Shown piece after piece: positions 22,886-32,706 of a stretch of 64,000 nt of DNA (position 1 is its first letter; each line of letters begins with the position of its first letter). A program made the translations under genes and the position numbers. The notes beneath the pieces were generated by a model that saw nothing but the letters and a program-made list of their open reading frames with translations, had not been told where the DNA came from and did not search any database. This stretch comes from an uncultured Treponema sp. (GTDB lineage Bacteria > Spirochaetota > Spirochaetia > Treponematales > Treponemataceae), in the NCBI GenBank assembly GCA_949300145.1, contig CASGDA010000007.1:1-64000 (forward strand). The letters are read 5' to 3'.

Positions 22886-24961
22886 ATGAGCTTTAGTACG
22901 GAACAGATAAGAACAGTTGCCATTGCCGGACACGGACAGACAGGTAAAACAACCTTGACGGAGCATTTGCTTTCCACAGCGGGGATAATCCCCAAAGCTG
23001 AAACGGTGGAAACGGGGAAAACCGTAAGCGATTTTACACCGGAAGAGATTGAGCGTAAAATTTCGATATATTCAACCCTTTCAAATATTGAATGGAAGGG
23101 GAAAAACATAAATTTCTGGGACACTCCCGGTTCCTCCGACTTCACGGGAGAGGTTATCGCCGCATTCCGGGCCTCCGAGTCAGCCCTGCTTCTGATAGAC
23201 GCCCGCGCCGGTGTCCAGATTGAGACAATCAAACTCTGGCGGAATCTGGACAGCCGGGGTATGCCGAGAATGGTTTTCATAAACAAAATGGACGGGGAAC
23301 GGGCCGACTTTGAATCCTGCATACAGGACCTGCGGAACCAGTTCAAAACGGAAATATGCCCCGTAACAATCCCGATAGGACAGGGCGCCCAATACAAGGG
23401 CTGCATAGACGTCCTCCACATGAAGGCTTATGATGAAAACGGCAAAGAAATTCCAATACCGCAGGACTGCGAGGACACCGTAAAAAGGGCAAGGGAAGTC
23501 CTTGCCGGCGCCGCCGCGGAAGGAGAGGACGACCTGCTGGTGAAATTCATCGATGAAGCCGGTCTAAGCGAAGAGGACATCATAAAGGGACTGAAGCTGG
23601 CCCTGGCGGCGAACGCCATAGTCCCGGCTTTTGCGGGGAACGCGGTTAATTCCTCCGGATGCATACCGCTGCTTGACTTTATCGCCGAAATCCTGCCGTC
23701 ACCGGAAGGCGCCCCCGAAACCATACTCCAGGAAGACGGTTCCGAAGGATCCGTGCAAATCAAGGAGGAAGGCCCTCTTTCGGCGCTGGTTGTAAAAACA
23801 GCCAATGACCAGTTCTCCGGAAAACTTTCATATATAAAAGTTATTTCGGGAAAACTGACAGCGGACACTGAAATTTTCAATATAAATGAAGACAAAAAGG
23901 AAAAAACAGGTAAACTGTACCGCTGCACGGGTAAAAAGCTTACGGAAACCAGGGAGCTTTCCGCGGGGGATGTGGGGGTCGCCTCCAAACTGCCCTATGC
24001 CAAAACAAATGACACCTTTTCCGCCGCCCCAGGCATCCGTCCCTTCCTGAAACTGCGGACACCCGCCCCTGTCTATTCAATGGCTGTGGCGGCCAACGAC
24101 AAAAAGGACGAGGACAAACTGGGAGGACTTCTCATGAGGGCCTGCGAGGAGGATAAAACCCTTTCATTCATCTTCAACCCGGAGACAAAGCAAAACGTTC
24201 TCTCCGGCATGGGCGACCTCCATATCAATATTGTCCTTGACAGAATCAGAACCCAGACAAAAATGACCATAATCACCGCAGAGCCCAGAATAGCCTACAG
24301 GGAAACCATCCAGAGGAAAACCCAGGCGGAATACACCCACAAAAAGCAGTCCGGCGGGCACGGCCAGTACGGACGGGTTGTACTCGCCCTTGAACCGCTG
24401 GAACGGGGTGAGGGATATTCCTTCACGAACGCAATATTCGGAGGAGCCATTTCCAAGGGATACATCCCCGGCGTGGAAAAGGGCGTAAAGGAAGCCATGG
24501 AATCAGGTGTCCTCGCCGGCTATCCGGTTGTGGACGTGGGGATAACGGTTGTAGACGGGAAAGAGCATCCCGTGGACTCATCCGAGCTTGCCTTCAAAAT
24601 CGCGGCGAGGAACGCTTTCCGGGAAGCCATGAAGATGGGCAATCCCATTCTTCTGGAACCGATAATGAATCTGACGGTTTTCGTAGACTCAAAGAATCTG
24701 GGAGACATAATGAGCGACCTTTCCGGAAGACGCGGGCATATCCTCGGACAGAACAGCCTTGCAGGCGGAATCGAGGAAATACGCGCGCAGGTGCCCCACA
24801 AGGAGCTTTTGAAATACGCCATAGATTTGCGCGCGATAACAAGCAGCACGGGCTCTTTCGAAATGTCCTTTGACCATTACAGCCCGATTACAGGAAAAGC
24901 CGCGGACGAAATCATAGCCGCATCAAAAGAATTCATGAAGCAGGTGACGGAAGACAACTGA
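22886..24961 (+). CDS. Atypical elongation factor G-like GTPase (EF-G-2 type)
   Basis: 691 residues, start supported by GGGAG. It has the full EF-G domain order, but the switch regions differ from canonical EF-G. The P-loop is GHGQTGKTTL, switch I reads RKISIYSTL instead of RGITI, and G3 is DTPGSSDF, so the catalytic His after DTPG is Ser. G4 is INKMD. Domains IV-V are well kept (HKKQSGGHGQYGRVVL, PGVEKGVKEAMESG). These traits match the EF-G-2-like family of bacteria with several EF-Gs, whose role is unclear. Slow or factor-dependent GTP hydrolysis is inferred. The gene is divergent from the coiled-coil and canonical EF-G genes. Confidence 0.88.
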   Translation: MSFSTEQIRTVAIAGHGQTGKTTLTEHLLSTAGIIPKAETVETGKTVSDFTPEEIERKISIYSTLSNIEWKGKNINFWDTPGSSDFTGEVIAAFRASESALLLIDARAGVQIETIKLWRNLDSRGMPRMVFINKMDGERADFESCIQDLRNQFKTEICPVTIPIGQGAQYKGCIDVLHMKAYDENGKEIPIPQDCEDTVKRAREVLAGAAAEGEDDLLVKFIDEAGLSEEDIIKGLKLALAANAIVPAFAGNAVNSSGCIPLLDFIAEILPSPEGAPETILQEDGSEGSVQIKEEGPLSALVVKTANDQFSGKLSYIKVISGKLTADTEIFNINEDKKEKTGKLYRCTGKKLTETRELSAGDVGVASKLPYAKTNDTFSAAPGIRPFLKLRTPAPVYSMAVAANDKKDEDKLGGLLMRACEEDKTLSFIFNPETKQNVLSGMGDLHINIVLDRIRTQTKMTIITAEPRIAYRETIQRKTQAEYTHKKQSGGHGQYGRVVLALEPLERGEGYSFTNAIFGGAISKGYIPGVEKGVKEAMESGVLAGYPVVDVGITVVDGKEHPVDSSELAFKIAARNAFREAMKMGNPILLEPIMNLTVFVDSKNLGDIMSDLSGRRGHILGQNSLAGGIEEIRAQVPHKELLKYAIDLRAITSSTGSFEMSFDHYSPITGKAADEIIAASKEFMKQVTEDN

Positions 24962-25020
24962 AAGCCGTCCCGCTGGATCCGCCCCGTATCCGCGCATACC
25001 GGTGCCGGAGCGGCGGGCGG

Positions 25021-26376
25021 TCAGCGGCGGTCAGCCAGCTTCACATACTCCCTTGTCTCCCCGATCTGCTTGAATGCCGGGCGGTAAATGCGGCGGCCGG
25101 AGCGTATCTCCTCCAGCCTGTGCGCGCACCATCCGGCGATTCTGGATATGGCGAAAATCGGCGTATAAAGCTCGCGCGGAATTCCGAGCATTGAATAAAC
25201 AAAACCGGAATAAAAGTCCACGTTGGTGCATATCTGCTTGTCCGCGCCTTTTTCTTCCTTGAAAATGTCGGGGAAAATACTTTCGATGAGGCGGTAAAGA
25301 CCGAATTCCTCCTCGCAGTGTTTTATTTTCGCAAGCTTCGCCGCCTTGTCACGGAGCAGAATCGCCCTCGGGTCGGAAATCGTATAAACCGCATGGCCCT
25401 GTCCGTAAACCAATCCGCTCCGGTCGAAAGCCTCTTTCCGGAGAATCTTCCGCAGGTAATTCCCAACCTCCTTTTCATCGGACCAGTCGGAAACATTGCT
25501 TTTAATGTCGTCCATCATCTCCACCACACGGATATTGGCTCCTCCGTGCCTCCTTCCCTTCAGGGAGCCTACAGCCGCACCGATGGCGGAATAAGTGTCC
25601 GTATCAGCGGAGGAAACAACATGGACGGTGAAGGAGGAGTTGTTCCCGCCTCCGTGTTCAGCGTGAAGAATGAATGCCAAATCAAGTATTTCAGCCTCAG
25701 CCCGGTCGTAAATCTTATTCGCCCGTATCATGCGCAGGAAATTCTCCGATGTGGACAAATTCGGCAGGGGGTTATGCAGGTACATGCTCTTTCCGTCATA
25801 ATGGCGCCGCTTGGCCTGATAGCCGTATGCCACCATGGCGGGGAACCGGGCTATCAGCTGGATTGACTGGTACAGGTTGTTGATTATGGAGGAATTCTCC
25901 GCATCCGGGTCATAGGCGTATGAAGAAATAACGGAATGGGCCAGTTTATTCATCACGTCCGGGGACGGGGATTTCAGAATCATATCCTCGACAAAATTAT
26001 TCGGCAGCTCGCGGTTTTCACCGAGAATGGCGTCGAATTCGTCAATCTGGGAGGCATTCGGAAGCTCCCCGAAAAGCAGAAGGTAGATAACCTGCTCAAA
26101 GCCGAACTGCTCGCTTTCCTCTATATCGCTGATGATATCCTCAACATCATATCCCCGGTAAATCAGTTTTCCGGGAACAGCCACGGTTTCCCCGTCTTTT
26201 ATTTCATAACCGAAAACATTTCCTATCTGCGTCAAACCGACAAGAACACCCTTCCCGTCGGAATCACGGAGCCCCCTTTTCACGTCATATTTCACATAAA
26301 GAGAAGGGTCGATTACATCGTGTTCCTCAACAAGTTTTGCAAGGCTCTCAATAAGAGGTGGATAAACATTTTCCAT
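25021..26376 (-). CDS. gltA: Citrate synthase
   Basis: Condenses acetyl-CoA and oxaloacetate to citrate. 451 residues with GGGAGAG before the ATG. Family motifs: LIYRGYDVEDI, the first catalytic His in HAEHGGGNNSSF, GSLKGRRHGGAN with the second, GQGHAVYTISDPRA, and the distal Asp region NVDFYSGFVYSMLGIP. Residues 1-75 extend beyond the usual core. The form (451 residues, GKLIYRG) resembles those of clostridia and spirochaetes with a partial TCA cycle used to make glutamate. It converges with the atypical EF-G gene and diverges from asnS. Confidence 0.93.
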   Translation of the reverse strand: MENVYPPLIESLAKLVEEHDVIDPSLYVKYDVKRGLRDSDGKGVLVGLTQIGNVFGYEIKDGETVAVPGKLIYRGYDVEDIISDIEESEQFGFEQVIYLLLFGELPNASQIDEFDAILGENRELPNNFVEDMILKSPSPDVMNKLAHSVISSYAYDPDAENSSIINNLYQSIQLIARFPAMVAYGYQAKRRHYDGKSMYLHNPLPNLSTSENFLRMIRANKIYDRAEAEILDLAFILHAEHGGGNNSSFTVHVVSSADTDTYSAIGAAVGSLKGRRHGGANIRVVEMMDDIKSNVSDWSDEKEVGNYLRKILRKEAFDRSGLVYGQGHAVYTISDPRAILLRDKAAKLAKIKHCEEEFGLYRLIESIFPDIFKEEKGADKQICTNVDFYSGFVYSMLGIPRELYTPIFAISRIAGWCAHRLEEIRSGRRIYRPAFKQIGETREYVKLADRR

Positions 26377-26564
26377 TCCGCTCTCCCTTCCACACCAGGT
26401 GGACAGCCGTGATACAGCTGAAACGTATTTTGCCCCTTCAGTTTAGTTTATTTGGAACAAACGTATCAAGACAATCAGGGATATTTTTTATGAAAAATGC
26501 AAGAACTTGCAGTTTTTCATGCAAAAATTTACATAACCAGGATTATCCGCGGCTTTACAACTGC

Positions 26565-26594
26565 TTGAAATCAACCGCTTAAAAGTGATATTCT
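26565..26594 (+). promoter_or_regulatory. Promoter of asnS, placed close to the start codon
   Basis: TTGAAA (26565-26570), 18-bp spacer, TATTCT (26589-26594). The ATG at 26604 begins nine bases after the -10, where transcription would be expected to start, and no ribosome-binding site is visible. A leaderless or nearly leaderless mRNA is likely. Confidence 0.5.
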
Positions 26595-26603
26595 TTAGAA
26601 ACT

Positions 26604-28034
26604 ATGGCTGTAGAAAAACCTTTAATCAAAGAAATTCTTTCCCAAAAACCGGAAGGACAGGAAGTCACTGTCCGTGGATGGGTGCGCACAAAGCGTGACA
26701 CAAAAAACCTGTCCTTTGTCCAGGTAAATGACGGTTCCTGTTTCGCTTCCATCCAGGCTGCATTCGACAATCCTTCCGCCGGAATAGAAGCGGTCCTCAA
26801 AAAAATAACAACAGGCGTTTCCGTCTCAATAACAGGAAAACTCGTTCCTTCGCCGGCTTCAGGGCAGGCGGTGGAAGTCCAGGGAACTTCAGTTGAAATC
26901 CTAGGAGACGCGCCGGCGGACTCCTATCCGCTGCAGAAAAAAAACCATTCAATGGAATTCCTGCGTACAATAGCCCATCTGCGCGTCCGGACGAACACCT
27001 TCGGGGCGGTCGCCAGGATGAGAAGCCAGATGTCTTTCGCCATACACACCTTTTTTCAGGAAAAGGGTTTCCAGTATGTCCACACCCCGCTGATAACCGC
27101 ATCCGACTGCGAAGGCGCCGGGGAAATGTTCCGGGTGACGACGCTCGACCCGCAGGAAATAGCTGAAGCGGCGTATAAGGCCGGCAGGGACGGCAGGGCG
27201 CCGGAAGATGCGGCCGTTGATTACGGCGATGACTTTTTCGGGAAACCGGCCAATCTGACGGTTTCGGGACAGCTGGAAGCCGAAACCTATGCCCTGGGCG
27301 TTTCCCGGGTATACACTTTCGGACCGACTTTCCGTGCGGAGAATTCCAACACAACCAGACATCTGGCGGAATTCTGGATGATTGAGCCGGAAATGGCGTT
27401 TTTCCGCCTTGAAGACAACATGGATATCGCGGAAGCCTTCATCAAATACCTTATCAACTGGGCGCTGGAAAAATGCGCCGAAGACATGGCTTTCTTTGAC
27501 AGCCGGATTCATCCCGGCTTGATTGAAACACTGAAAAAAGTCACCTCTTCGGATTTCGCCCGTGTCACTTACACCGAGGCGATGAAGGAACTTGAAAAGC
27601 ACGCCGAAAGGTTTGAGTTCAAACCCTACTGGGGCTGCGACCTTCAGAGTGAGCATGAAAAATTCCTGACGGAAGAGATTTACGGCCGGCCCGTCATCCT
27701 GACGGACTATCCGAAAGAAATAAAAGCTTTCTATATGAAGCTCAACGATGACGGAAAAACCGTCAGGGCCATGGACATCCTTGTCCCCGGACTTGGAGAA
27801 ATCATAGGCGGTTCCGAGCGCGAGGAAAACCTGGAACGGCTGGAGAACAGGATAAAGGAGCTGGGGCTGAATAAAGAGGATTACTGGTGGTATCTCGATT
27901 TGCGCCGCTTCGGTTCCGTCCCCCACTCCGGATTCGGGCTGGGATTTGAAAGGCTGCTTTTGTATGTGACCGGAATGGCGAACATCCGCGACGTGATTCC
28001 GTATCCACGCGCACCGAAACTTGCGGATTTTTAA
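26604..28034 (+). CDS. asnS: Asparaginyl-tRNA synthetase
   Basis: Class II synthetase that charges tRNA-Asn. 476 residues. The OB-fold anticodon-binding domain (1 to about 110, [10 protein letters not shown]) is followed by the catalytic core with motif 1 in [11 protein letters not shown], motif 2 in [20 protein letters not shown], and motif 3 in [20 protein letters not shown] and the closing IPYPRAP are typical of AsnS rather than AspS. The insert around [20 protein letters not shown] is common in bacterial AsnS. The gene lacks a ribosome-binding site (see the promoter entry). The carboxypeptidase gene follows after three bases. Confidence 0.95.
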   Translation: MAVEKPLIKEILSQKPEGQEVTVRGWVRTKRDTKNLSFVQVNDGSCFASIQAAFDNPSAGIEAVLKKITTGVSVSITGKLVPSPASGQAVEVQGTSVEILGDAPADSYPLQKKNHSMEFLRTIAHLRVRTNTFGAVARMRSQMSFAIHTFFQEKGFQYVHTPLITASDCEGAGEMFRVTTLDPQEIAEAAYKAGRDGRAPEDAAVDYGDDFFGKPANLTVSGQLEAETYALGVSRVYTFGPTFRAENSNTTRHLAEFWMIEPEMAFFRLEDNMDIAEAFIKYLINWALEKCAEDMAFFDSRIHPGLIETLKKVTSSDFARVTYTEAMKELEKHAERFEFKPYWGCDLQSEHEKFLTEEIYGRPVILTDYPKEIKAFYMKLNDDGKTVRAMDILVPGLGEIIGGSEREENLERLENRIKELGLNKEDYWWYLDLRRFGSVPHSGFGLGFERLLLYVTGMANIRDVIPYPRAPKLADF

Positions 28035-28037
28035 AGT

Positions 28038-29528
28038 ATGAACGGAAAAACCGCATCTGCATTAAAAAAACTCGCCGCCGCCGGATTGATTGTTTTAATG
28101 CTCCTGGCAACCCTGTTTTTTTACACCGCTGTCCGGCTCAACACAAAAACAGGGAAGGCGGAAGCACTCCTCCGCGGGCGGATTGAAAAAAGGCAGGAGG
28201 TGTTTTCCGCCGCCATCGAAGCGTGGAAAGAATCCGGCCGTCACGGGCAGAACGGAACGGCGGTTTCGCTGAAACAGGCGCCGGAAATTCTCAAAAGCGC
28301 CGCCTCACCCCTGAAAGCCGGGGATATCATGGCGGAAGCCGCCATAGTTATAGACGCCGCCACAGGCACCGTCCTGTTTGAAAAAAACGCCGATGAAGTG
28401 ATTCCCCCGGCATCCATGACAAAAGTAGTCTCAATGTATACTGCCTTCAAACTGATGGACGAGAGGGGAATAAGCATGAACCAGAAAGCGGAACTGCCCG
28501 CTGAATCCTGGGCGGTAAACATACCGCCCGGTTCCTCCCTCATGTTTCTGGCGGAAGACCAGCGCGTAACGATGAAAGAGCTTTTTGAAGGTATGTCGGT
28601 TGCATCAGGGAATGACGCCGCAATCGCCGTGGCCTGTAATGTTTCGGGTTCCGTCCAGTCTTTCATGGAAGAAGTCAATGAGGAAATGGCACGGCTGGGA
28701 CTTATACAAACCAGATTTGTCGAGCCTTCCGGATTAAGCGAATACAACCGGACGACAGCCAGGGAATTCGCTTTGTTCAGTAAAATTTATATTGAAGAAT
28801 ATCCTGAAGCGCTGAGGGATTTCCATTCCATACGTTCCATGGCTTACCCCAAAATATGGAATTTACCTGAATACAGCGCAAAAACCGCGGCGGCGGATCA
28901 GGACGGAAACACAAGCCAGACTATAAAACAGCTGGCAACAAACAGGCTCCTTGGTACAATGGAAGGCTGTGACGGTCTTAAAACCGGATTCATAGAAGAA
29001 TCAGGGTATAACTTTTCCGTAACCTGCCGGAGGGGAAACACGAGATTCATCGCTGTTTTAATGGGAGGACCGGGAAAAACTTCAGCGGAAGGCTCCCGGA
29101 TACGCTCGGAAGACGGCAGGAAAATCCTGGAATGGGCTTTCGCGAACTTCCGTACATTCAGACCCGTCTCTCCCGAGCCCTCGGTGGTAACACTGTGGGG
29201 CTCCAAGGACGGATACGCCACCGTTATCCCCGCGGAAGAAGCCGTATTCACAGTGACCGCGGCGGATTCAAACTCCAAAGCCGTTTCCGCCGGCGCCATT
29301 GATTTCTCCGGGGCGGATTCTTTCATGTCCATCGAAATGAAAGAAAACCTGCGCCTTCCGGTCGCGGCCGGGGAAGTTGTCGGCAGAGCCGTCTGGTACT
29401 CACCATCCGGCGTTGAAATAGGCGGCATAGACCTGATTTCAGCGGAGACAGAGGAACAGGGGAACGGACTGAAAAGAGCCGCCGATTTCCTTTCAAAAAA
29501 ATGCGCTGAAATACTCGGGAAAATCTGA
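28038..29528 (+). CDS. dacA: D-alanyl-D-alanine carboxypeptidase (peptidase S11, PBP5-like)
   Basis: Trims the terminal D-Ala from peptidoglycan stem peptides in the periplasm. 496 residues, longer than the roughly 400 of PBP5. An N-terminal membrane anchor (LIVLMLLATLFFYTAV) is not obviously cleaved. The three penicillin-binding motifs are present: SMTK (about residue 131), SGN (ASGNDAA, about 190), and KTG (LKTGFIEESG, about 315). A C-terminal PBP5-like beta domain follows, then a helix near the end (ADFLSKKCAEIL) that could lie on the membrane. It starts three bases after asnS, so the two are co-transcribed. Confidence 0.92.
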   Translation: MNGKTASALKKLAAAGLIVLMLLATLFFYTAVRLNTKTGKAEALLRGRIEKRQEVFSAAIEAWKESGRHGQNGTAVSLKQAPEILKSAASPLKAGDIMAEAAIVIDAATGTVLFEKNADEVIPPASMTKVVSMYTAFKLMDERGISMNQKAELPAESWAVNIPPGSSLMFLAEDQRVTMKELFEGMSVASGNDAAIAVACNVSGSVQSFMEEVNEEMARLGLIQTRFVEPSGLSEYNRTTAREFALFSKIYIEEYPEALRDFHSIRSMAYPKIWNLPEYSAKTAAADQDGNTSQTIKQLATNRLLGTMEGCDGLKTGFIEESGYNFSVTCRRGNTRFIAVLMGGPGKTSAEGSRIRSEDGRKILEWAFANFRTFRPVSPEPSVVTLWGSKDGYATVIPAEEAVFTVTAADSNSKAVSAGAIDFSGADSFMSIEMKENLRLPVAAGEVVGRAVWYSPSGVEIGGIDLISAETEEQGNGLKRAADFLSKKCAEILGKI

Positions 29529-29566
29529 ACAGAGGCGGTACGGGATTCGGGCGGACAAACCGCAGC

Positions 29567-30985
29567 CTATTCGCAGTCGAAGCGGTAACCCGCCCCCAGC
29601 CTGATGACGCAGGAACGTTCCACAATATCCCTGCGGGAAGCGAAAACCTCATAGGAAAAACTGTGGACAGTCGCGAATGAGAGGATAAAATTCTTTGTCA
29701 GAGACAGGTCATAATATAATCCGGCCTGCCAGAAAAAGAGAAGGTCTCCGGAATCAGAATATCCGGCGGGAATCAGGGGCATAAAATAAAGGGAGCTTAC
29801 GAGAAGGAAATTCCCGGCGCGGCTTTCCGTAATTCCGGCCGAAAACTTCACATTGGCGCCTGTTCCGTACAGCTGGATCTGCTCGTCCGACCAGTCATCC
29901 CCCGCCGGATTAGGATAATAAGTATTCGCAGAGGCAAACATGAGCCAGCCGGCATGAAGCTTCAAGTCAAAATTAAAGAGGCTGGTCATCTGCCTGAACT
30001 TAAAGCCGAAATCCAGGGAGGTTCCCCCGAAAGACAGGGTATCACCCAGCACACAGTCGTAATGAAGGGACAGCCCCATGTTTCCACGGCTGTTACCGCT
30101 GGTGATTACAGGAACCGCAAACAAAAAGCCTTCGGTGAAAATTGAAAGCTGGTAAACCGGATATCCTATATCGGCGGCGACAGACATTTCAAACTGGCGG
30201 AAAGGGTCTGAAAACGGGACATAGGTTGTGAAAGGGTCGTTGTACACCATATTGAGGGACAAAAACCCTGTAAGGGAAAAATCCCCGTTGGAACCGGTGC
30301 CGTCGGGCAGATTCCTGTCAACCTGGCCGAATCCCAGCCCGGCGGACGCATCCATAGCCCAAAGTTTCCCGGAAGGCCTGTTTGTTTTCTCCCCGGGAAG
30401 ATAGGGATTCAAAAAGTCAAAGGGGCTTATCAAAAAACGCAGGGGAGCGGGAAGATCCTCCGCGGCATAATACAGCCGGTGAAGGACTTCTCCATAAACG
30501 ACACCGCCTGCGGTCGTAATGAACAGGTCGTTTATGGAAGCACGGCTGCGTTCACAAAAAACCTCCCAAACAACAGAACCAAGAACCGCATTGACGGTGG
30601 ACTCATAAAAATTCCAGTTGTTTGCGCGGCCCGCCTGGTAATAAAAAACGCCCTGGTAGGGATGCCCCAACTCGTTGGTCCGGAAAAGGCTCTGGTCCCA
30701 TTGCCAGGGTGAAGTTAAATTCTTTTTTATCGATTCCAGTGTAACCCCGGAGAATTCAGTTCCGGCTATGCGGTTAACCAAAAAAAGAAGACCGTTCGTT
30801 GCCTGTGATTCAACGAAACCCAGTATCACATTTTTTCCGTTCAAAACATCACCGGAGAAACCTTCCGAACCTTCAGTATTCGCGGACTCCTCTGATGAAG
30901 CCCATTGGAGAGGAACGCAAAGGAAAAAAACACAGCTAAAAATACTGAAAAGGAAGAATTTCACAGGCTTTTTCATACCCAGCAT
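29567..30985 (-). CDS. DUF3943-like envelope protein, second of a tandem pair
   Basis: 472 residues (469 if the ATG at 30976 is used). A signal peptide (FFLFSIFSCVFFLCVPLQWA) leads into an N-terminal domain with the DUF3943 pattern: SPWQWDQSLFRTNELGHPYQ, GVFYYQAGRANNWNFYES, VWEVFCE, SINDLFITTAGGVVYGEVLH. The rest alternates strands like a beta-barrel (LSLNMVYNDPF, LGAGYRFDCE at the end). It is probably in the outer membrane; function unknown. The upstream paralogue ends one base before this start, so the two were duplicated in tandem and are translated together. Confidence 0.78.
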   Translation of the reverse strand: MLGMKKPVKFFLFSIFSCVFFLCVPLQWASSEESANTEGSEGFSGDVLNGKNVILGFVESQATNGLLFLVNRIAGTEFSGVTLESIKKNLTSPWQWDQSLFRTNELGHPYQGVFYYQAGRANNWNFYESTVNAVLGSVVWEVFCERSRASINDLFITTAGGVVYGEVLHRLYYAAEDLPAPLRFLISPFDFLNPYLPGEKTNRPSGKLWAMDASAGLGFGQVDRNLPDGTGSNGDFSLTGFLSLNMVYNDPFTTYVPFSDPFRQFEMSVAADIGYPVYQLSIFTEGFLFAVPVITSGNSRGNMGLSLHYDCVLGDTLSFGGTSLDFGFKFRQMTSLFNFDLKLHAGWLMFASANTYYPNPAGDDWSDEQIQLYGTGANVKFSAGITESRAGNFLLVSSLYFMPLIPAGYSDSGDLLFFWQAGLYYDLSLTKNFILSFATVHSFSYEVFASRRDIVERSCVIRLGAGYRFDCE

Positions 30986-30986
30986 T

Positions 30987-32447
30987 TTACATTAAATACA
31001 AACGCATGAAAAGGGATATGTTTTCCGCCCTGTCGAAAACATCAGGGGCGGTATCAAAAAAATCTTTTTTAAAGTAACAAACAGCGGAAACTCCCGCGGA
31101 CAAATTATCAACAAAAACCTGTTTTTCATAAGAAGCCCTCAGGAAGCAGATGAATTCCGCTCCGCCTGAACCGAATTCAGGGACAGCATCATCGATTATC
31201 TTCCAGGCAAAACCGGCGGCATCCAGCAGAAATCTTCCCCCCACGGGATGATACAGCTCCAGTCCGGCACGGAGGGCGCCGCCTATACCCAGACTGTAAT
31301 TACGCCTTTCCTCGATGCCGACCGGATCAGGATAAGTCCCGTCCCGCAGAAAGTAATAATCGCTCGCCCCAAGGAAAACAAAATCGGCGCCGCAGGAATA
31401 ACGCATTTCAAGCTTGTTGCCGAAAATACGTTCCTCCTTGAACACGAGGCCCAGAGACTGGGAGCTGAAATCCACGTTGGAATCAAAGACGACATCAAGC
31501 CGCATTGTGGCGCCGAGGGTATTCTTCACGGACCGGGTGATTTTCGGGGCGATTGAAAAAAGCATACCCTCGGAAAAAAGGGCCGCTGAATAATATCCGG
31601 CGGAAAAACCGAAAAAGCCTTCCATTGAAAAAACATCAAACGGCGTCCTGATTTCCCTGCCGTAAGGATAACCATACTGAAGCCGTATACCAAGGTTTCC
31701 GGTCACAAGGGGAGTGTCGGACTTATCCTGCCGTTCGCTGCTGAAATCCATGCCGTGGAAAAGCACGCCGGGACCGGCGGAAACGGACAATCCGTAAATC
31801 CTGCCGGAAGGCCTTTTTACATACCGGCCGAAAAGTTTCGAGTTGACGGAAGAAAAGGGGTCAAAAATAAACGACAGGGGGAACCCGGCCACATCGGTGA
31901 GGCTCCAAAACCGGTGGAGGATTTCGCCCCAAACCATACCGCCGGTGGGACTGACAATCAGGTCGTTGATGGAAGGGGTCTCATTTTCACATAAAAGTTC
32001 CCAGCTGACACTGCCCAACACAGCCAGAAGCCCTGATTCGTAGAAATTCAGGTTGTTGGATCTTCCGGCCTGATGGTAAAAAACACCCTGATAGGGATGT
32101 CCAAGCTGATTGACGGAAAACGTATCATTGTCCCAAACCCACATGGATGAAAAGTTCCGTTTTATGTCCTCAATCCCGACCTGGGCATAAACCTGCTTTG
32201 TCACCCACCTGTTGAATGAAAAAAGAGCCAGGTTGCTGAATGCGGTTTCAAGTATGGCTGTACCGTAATATTTCGGGGCATCCTCCCCGAATGGATTGTC
32301 AGCTGAAAAACCCTCTGAAGAAACAGCGTTACCGGTTTCATCCGCATTATCTGCATTAAGAGAGGGAAGAAGAAAATACAAAAACAAAACTGAAAAAATA
32401 AAAGTTATTCGTTTAGAATTATTAAAAGACAAAAAAAAACGCACCAT
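30987..32447 (-). CDS. DUF3943-like envelope protein, first of a tandem pair
   Basis: 486 residues, paralogous along its length to the next gene: WVWDNDTFSVNQLGHPYQ, GVFYHQAGRSNNLNFYES, VSWELLCENETPSINDLIVS, GGMVWGEILHRFW. A hydrophobic N-terminus (RITFIFSVLFLYFLLPSLNA) is a signal peptide. Beyond residue 200 the sequence is strand-rich and barrel-like. Similarity to the partner is strongest in the first 200 residues and weak in the barrel, as for two surface proteins diverging after duplication. tRNA-Val is encoded upstream on the same strand. Confidence 0.78.
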   Translation of the reverse strand: MVRFFLSFNNSKRITFIFSVLFLYFLLPSLNADNADETGNAVSSEGFSADNPFGEDAPKYYGTAILETAFSNLALFSFNRWVTKQVYAQVGIEDIKRNFSSMWVWDNDTFSVNQLGHPYQGVFYHQAGRSNNLNFYESGLLAVLGSVSWELLCENETPSINDLIVSPTGGMVWGEILHRFWSLTDVAGFPLSFIFDPFSSVNSKLFGRYVKRPSGRIYGLSVSAGPGVLFHGMDFSSERQDKSDTPLVTGNLGIRLQYGYPYGREIRTPFDVFSMEGFFGFSAGYYSAALFSEGMLFSIAPKITRSVKNTLGATMRLDVVFDSNVDFSSQSLGLVFKEERIFGNKLEMRYSCGADFVFLGASDYYFLRDGTYPDPVGIEERRNYSLGIGGALRAGLELYHPVGGRFLLDAAGFAWKIIDDAVPEFGSGGAEFICFLRASYEKQVFVDNLSAGVSAVCYFKKDFFDTAPDVFDRAENISLFMRLYLM

Positions 32448-32512
32448 TAAATTTCCGGCGAAGGCTTAGTAAAACCAGCGGACTCCGTTTTGGGAAAATA
32501 TTAAGCTGAATC

Positions 32513-32586
32513 TGGGCGATACTGGAATCGAACCAGTGACCCCAAGCGTGTCATGCTTGTACTCTAACCAACTGAGCTAATCGCCC
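32513..32586 (-). tRNA. tRNA-Val (GAC)
   Basis: The minus strand folds as a cloverleaf of 74 bases. The acceptor is GGGCGAT/ATCGCCC with discriminator A, and the anticodon arm is CAAGC-ATGACAC-GCTTG with anticodon GAC. The T arm is CTGG-TTCGATT-CCAG. CCA is not encoded. Confidence 0.95.
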
Positions 32587-32607
32587 TGCAAAAGCAGTAT
32601 GTGGATT

Positions 32608-32655
32608 ACCTTACTGTTTTTTTAACTTTACGTCAAGGGATAAAAGCAGTATTAT
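32608..32655. promoter_or_regulatory. Divergent promoters for tRNA-Val and desulfoferrodoxin
   Basis: Minus strand: TTGACG (32636-32631), 17 bases, TAAGGT (32613-32608), upstream of tRNA-Val. Plus strand: TTTACG (32627-32632), 17 bases, TATTAT (32650-32655), upstream of the desulfoferrodoxin gene. The -35 boxes overlap within TTTACGTCAA. The tRNA promoter is the stronger match. Confidence 0.55.
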
Positions 32656-32706
32656 AGTAGGGAAGCCGGAAGATTTTCCGGTGTATGAGACATACAAGGA
32701 GAAATT

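Noticed and set aside
19507-24961. Possible assembly duplication of EF-G
   Set aside because: The two EF-G proteins differ in every GTPase motif, so they are true paralogues.
24962-25020. Possible terminator between the second EF-G and citrate synthase genes
   Set aside because: The segment is GC-rich but I could not find a stem with a T-run on either strand.
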